A stretch of 64,000 bases of DNA from Subdoligranulum variabile (GTDB lineage: Bacteria; Bacillota; Clostridia; Oscillospirales; Ruminococcaceae). Positions 61,565 to 64,000 of the stretch are shown here, piece after piece (position 1 is the first letter of the stretch; each line of letters starts with the position of its first letter). The stretch lies in the NCBI GenBank assembly GCA_004554775.1, contig SFKI01000004.1, positions 1 through 64,000 of the forward strand, given 5' to 3'. The translations under genes were made by a program, and so were the position numbers. The notes beneath the pieces are model-generated. The model searched no databases. It saw only the letters and a program-made list of their open reading frames with translations, and was not told the DNA's origin.

Positions 61565-63295
61565 ATGAAGATGAAGAACATCGCCGCCGTGGCTATGGCT
61601 GGCTGCATGGCTGCTTCCTTGGCTGCCTGCGGTTCTTCCGCAGCTTCCACCGACACCGCTGCTGCTTCCACCAGCACCGAGGCCACGACCGAGGAAGCCA
61701 CCGAGGCTACCGGCACTTCCGCCAACGGCTTTACCGTCCAGCTCGGCCCCAACCCCGAGACCCTGGACCCGGCCCTGAACAGCGCTATCGACGGCGCCAA
61801 CACTATCATCACCACCTTTGAGCCCCTGCTGCTGATCGACGAGAACAACGAAGTTGTCCCCGGCCAGGCTGAACTGCCTGAAGTCAGCGAGGACGGCCTG
61901 ACCTGGACCTTCACCATGAAGGACGGCCTGAAGTGGAGCGATGGCTCTGACCTGACCGCGAAGGACTTCGAGTACTCCTTCAAGCGCCTGGCCAGCCCGG
62001 ACACCGCCGCCCCCTATGCCGAGACCGTTGTCGGCATGATCGACGGCTACCAGGATGCCATCGGCAACCCCGATGCGGACGGCAACACCACCACCGATCC
62101 CGACTGGGATGCCCTGAACGTCCACGCCAGCGAGGACGGCAAGACCCTGACTATCCAGCTGTCCTATCCCTGCTCCTACTTCGATAAGCTCTGCGCCTTC
62201 GCGGCTATGAGCCCCGTGCAGCAGGCTACTGTTGAGGCCAACGGCGATGCCTGGTGCACGCAGCCTGACACCTTCGTCTGCAACGGCCCCTACATGATCA
62301 CTGATTGGGTCCCCTCCGAGCGTATTGTTCTGTCCAAGAACCCGAACTATAAAGGCGGCTGGGATTCCTCCAAGATCGTTTCCGACACCATCACCCTGCT
62401 CCTGCTCGAAGATTCCAGCGCTGCTTACGCCGCCTACAACAGCGGTGAGGCCCAGCTGATCAAGGATGTTCCCACCGATGAGATCCCCAGCCTGACCAAG
62501 GCAGAGGACGGCGGCGACTTCTATGTCGACACCATCCTGGGCACCTACTACATCAGCCTGAACGACCAGCGCGAGCCGTTCACGGATGCTAAGGTCCGTA
62601 AGGCTCTGAGCCTGGCCATCGACCGTGACTACGTTGCCAACACCATCATGCAGGGCACCTACGAGCCGGCTTACAACTTCGTTGGCCCCGGCATCGTCGA
62701 TGAGAGCGGCATGTTCTACGACAACGCCAACGGCGGCGAGCGCTACATCAGCGATGACTACGAGGCAAACCTCGAGGAAGCCAAGAGCCTGCTGGCCGAG
62801 GCTGGTTATCCCGATGGCGAGGGCTTCCCTGCCATCACCTACAGCGCTAACGATGCTGGTTACCACATCCCCGTTGCTGAGTACATCCAGCAGGCTTGGG
62901 GCGAGTTGGGCATCACTGTGAACATCGACAAGGTCGAGTGGTCCAGCTTCCTGCCCCTGCGCCGCGCCGGTGACTATGATGTCAGCCGTAACGGCTGGGT
63001 CATGGACTACAACGATCCTTCCAACATGATCGAGCTGTTCTACTCCACCAACGGCAACAACGATGGTAAGTACAACAACCCCGAGTTCGATGCCGCCGTC
63101 GACGCCTCCAAGGTCGCCGATAAGAGCGTCCACTTCCAGAAGCTGCACGAGGCCGAGGACATCCTGATGGAGGATGCCGGTGCGATCCCCGTTGCTTACT
63201 ACACCGACTTCTGGCTGCAGAGCCCCTCTCTGAAGGGCACCTGGCACAGCCCCTACGGCTACTGGTACCTGCAGTATGGTTATGTTGAGGGCTAA
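61565..63295 (+). CDS. oppA: Oligopeptide ABC transporter substrate-binding lipoprotein OppA
   Basis: 576 residues from ATG 61565 (GGAGGGAAATC ahead). Lipoprotein signal with LAAC (Cys about 22), Ser/Thr/Ala/Glu-rich linker, then the SBP_bac_5 fold: QLGPNPETLDPALNSAIDGANTI, WTFTMKDGLKWSDGSDLTAKDFEYSFKRL, and VRKALSLAIDRDYVANTIMQG. Binds peptides outside the membrane for OppBCDF. Codon use is strongly biased to common codons (GGC, CTG, AAG), as for an abundant protein. Confidence 0.95.
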   Translation: MKMKNIAAVAMAGCMAASLAACGSSAASTDTAAASTSTEATTEEATEATGTSANGFTVQLGPNPETLDPALNSAIDGANTIITTFEPLLLIDENNEVVPGQAELPEVSEDGLTWTFTMKDGLKWSDGSDLTAKDFEYSFKRLASPDTAAPYAETVVGMIDGYQDAIGNPDADGNTTTDPDWDALNVHASEDGKTLTIQLSYPCSYFDKLCAFAAMSPVQQATVEANGDAWCTQPDTFVCNGPYMITDWVPSERIVLSKNPNYKGGWDSSKIVSDTITLLLLEDSSAAYAAYNSGEAQLIKDVPTDEIPSLTKAEDGGDFYVDTILGTYYISLNDQREPFTDAKVRKALSLAIDRDYVANTIMQGTYEPAYNFVGPGIVDESGMFYDNANGGERYISDDYEANLEEAKSLLAEAGYPDGEGFPAITYSANDAGYHIPVAEYIQQAWGELGITVNIDKVEWSSFLPLRRAGDYDVSRNGWVMDYNDPSNMIELFYSTNGNNDGKYNNPEFDAAVDASKVADKSVHFQKLHEAEDILMEDAGAIPVAYYTDFWLQSPSLKGTWHSPYGYWYLQYGYVEG

Positions 63296-63327
63296 CCCCC
63301 TGAACTGAACCGGCTGTTAAATAGCTG

Positions 63328-63364
63328 AAACACCCCCAACGCGCAATGCGTTGGGGGTGTTTTG
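63328..63364 (+). terminator. Strong terminator after oppA
   Basis: 15-bp perfect stem AAACACCCCCAACGC / GCGTTGGGGGTGTTT with loop GCAAT; the T-run is the end of the 3' arm. Confidence 0.9.
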
Positions 63365-63384
63365 CTTGTGTAGCTGCCCATATA

Positions 63385-63593
63385 AAAGGCCCCCTTGTGT
63401 AAAGGGTGACTCCCCACAGTGTGGGGAGATGTCGCGCAGCGACAGAGGGGCCCGGGCCCGAAGGGCTGGCTGCGCGTTAGCGCAGACTGGGGGATTGTGG
63501 CCTTACCCGAAAATCGACTTGCCCTTGTAATGTCACAATCCCTCCGTCACGGCTCCGCCGTGCCACCTCCCTTTACACAAGGGAGGCTTTAGA
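63385..63593. repeat. R2 dispersed multi-hairpin repeat, copy 4 (longest)
   Basis: GGCCCCCTTGTGTAAAGGG, core ACTCCCCACAGTGTGGGGAG, ATGTCGCGCAGCGACAGAGGGG, then a right half ending CACCTCCCTTTACACAAGGGAGGC. The left (CCTTGTGTAAAGGG) and right (CCCTTTACACAAGGG) ends are complementary, so the whole unit folds back on itself. Confidence 0.8.
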
Positions 63594-63599
63594 CGCGTT

Positions 63600-63677
63600 G
63601 TAGGGGCGAACAGTGTTCGCCCGTGGAATTTGGCGACTGCGCAAGGCTGCACGGGCGGATATGGAATCCGCCCCTAC
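63600..63677. repeat. R1 dispersed repeat (78 bp, complete)
   Basis: GTAGGGGCGAACAGTGTTCGCCC, a 30-bp spacer, GGGCGGATATGGAATCCGCCC and CTAC. Best example of the family. R2 ends 6 bp to its left. Confidence 0.85.
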
Positions 63678-63688
63678 GTGTAACCAAA

Positions 63689-63709
63689 AGGCTCCCCTCA
63701 AGGGGAGTC
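63689..63709. terminator. GGCTCCCC hairpin holding the polymerase stop codon
   Basis: AGGCTCCCC-TCA-AGGGGAGTC. The TCA loop is the TGA stop of the minus-strand polymerase gene. Confidence 0.6.
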
Positions 63710-64000
63710 GTTGTTTTTATCGTCTTTATCTTTCGCTGCCCCCAATGCCCTGGGTTCCTCGGCGTCGTCCATCAGGAGCTTGGCGCGGGTCACGACCACG
63801 CTGCCAAATTTCTTGCGCAATTCGTCCGCCGTGCGGTCGAGCTTTTCCTGCTTGTCCAGGCGGGCGCTGTCGGTGAAAAGGTCCATCTGCTCAAAATTGT
63901 CGGTGCCGGTCTTTTCGGCGCTGATGCCTACCAGCCGCACGGGGCGGGCGGGCCACATCTGGCGCATCAGCTCGCGGGCCACCTGGTACAGCCGGTCGGT
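63698..64000 (-). CDS. dinB: Y-family DNA polymerase (Pol IV-like), C-terminal end, cut by window edge
   Basis: The frame is open to base 64000. Readable part: LYQVARELMRQMWPARPVRLVGISAEKTGTDNFEQMDLF, then KLDRTADELRKKFGSVVVTRAKLL, which is the little-finger domain and tail of DNA polymerase IV-type translesion enzymes; the polymerase domain is outside the window. The last residues (KDKDDKNNDSP) are polar and run into a repeat hairpin, in whose loop the stop codon lies. UmuC-like relatives are not excluded. Confidence 0.75.
   Translation of the reverse strand, partial: TDRLYQVARELMRQMWPARPVRLVGISAEKTGTDNFEQMDLFTDSARLDKQEKLDRTADELRKKFGSVVVTRAKLLMDDAEEPRALGAAKDKDDKNNDSP

Overview
The window is about 64 kb of a GC-rich, AT-poor-promoter Firmicute chromosome, most likely a Faecalibacterium / Subdoligranulum / Gemmiger type gut anaerobe (Oscillospiraceae, Clostridia). 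This is inference: protein styles are clostridial (SCIFF ranthipeptide plus radical SAM maturase, ECF transporter, ClpE, NusG domain II protein, PfoR-type PTS membrane protein), GC is high, and intergenic spaces are full of short GC-rich hairpin repeats of the kind common in that group. No phage, IS transposase, rRNA or CRISPR array is visible; one tRNA (Val-GAC) is.

Layout. 1-3.5 kb: fragment of a PD-(D/E)XK-like gene, a DUF1835 protein and a solitary dnaK. 3.5-6.5 kb: hisB, glyA and an azlCD branched-chain amino acid exporter whose azlC looks 5'-truncated. 6.6-12 kb: citrate synthase, divergent from isocitrate dehydrogenase and an aconitase-family hydratase, i.e. the oxidative half-TCA route to 2-oxoglutarate. 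12-18 kb: AraC regulator with divergent MFS transporter, a zinc-ribbon membrane protein, and an MBOAT/SGNH O-acetylation pair. 18-24 kb: DEAD helicase, RICIN lectin with a histone-like tail, mgsA facing a DJ-1 protein, an esterase and a PfoR/PTS-IIC protein. 24-28 kb: two large polytopic glycosyltransferase-like membrane proteins. 28-31 kb: tRNA-Val, ruvC-ruvA-ruvB. 31-37 kb: glmM, a 23S-type methyltransferase, ecfA1-ecfA2-ecfT, truA. 37-44.6 kb: DUF5711, CvpA, clpE coupled to a zincin-like lipoprotein, AraC regulator, galE. 44.9-51 kb (minus): NSS symporter, PatB C-S lyase, SCIFF maturase and the 48-residue SCIFF precursor itself, Orn/Lys/Arg decarboxylase. 51-56.5 kb (minus): sbcC, sbcD, GNAT, NusG-II protein, rnz. 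57-63.3 kb: oppBCDF and oppA. The right edge holds the end of a Y-family DNA polymerase gene.

The most unusual layer is not the genes but the dispersed non-coding elements. At least four families are recognisable by eye: R1 (about 76 bp, two hairpins bounded by GTAGGGGCG / CGCCCCTAC), R2 (about 150-200 bp, multi-hairpin), a MITE with 18-bp terminal inverted repeats and a CTTA target duplication, and palindromes with a TTTCTTT / AAAGAAA core. They sit repeatedly at gene 3' ends, where they have supplied stop codons or C-terminal residues (citrate synthase, decarboxylase), and in one case directly in front of a start codon (truA). A separate 152-bp, five-stem structure lies between ruvB and glmM.
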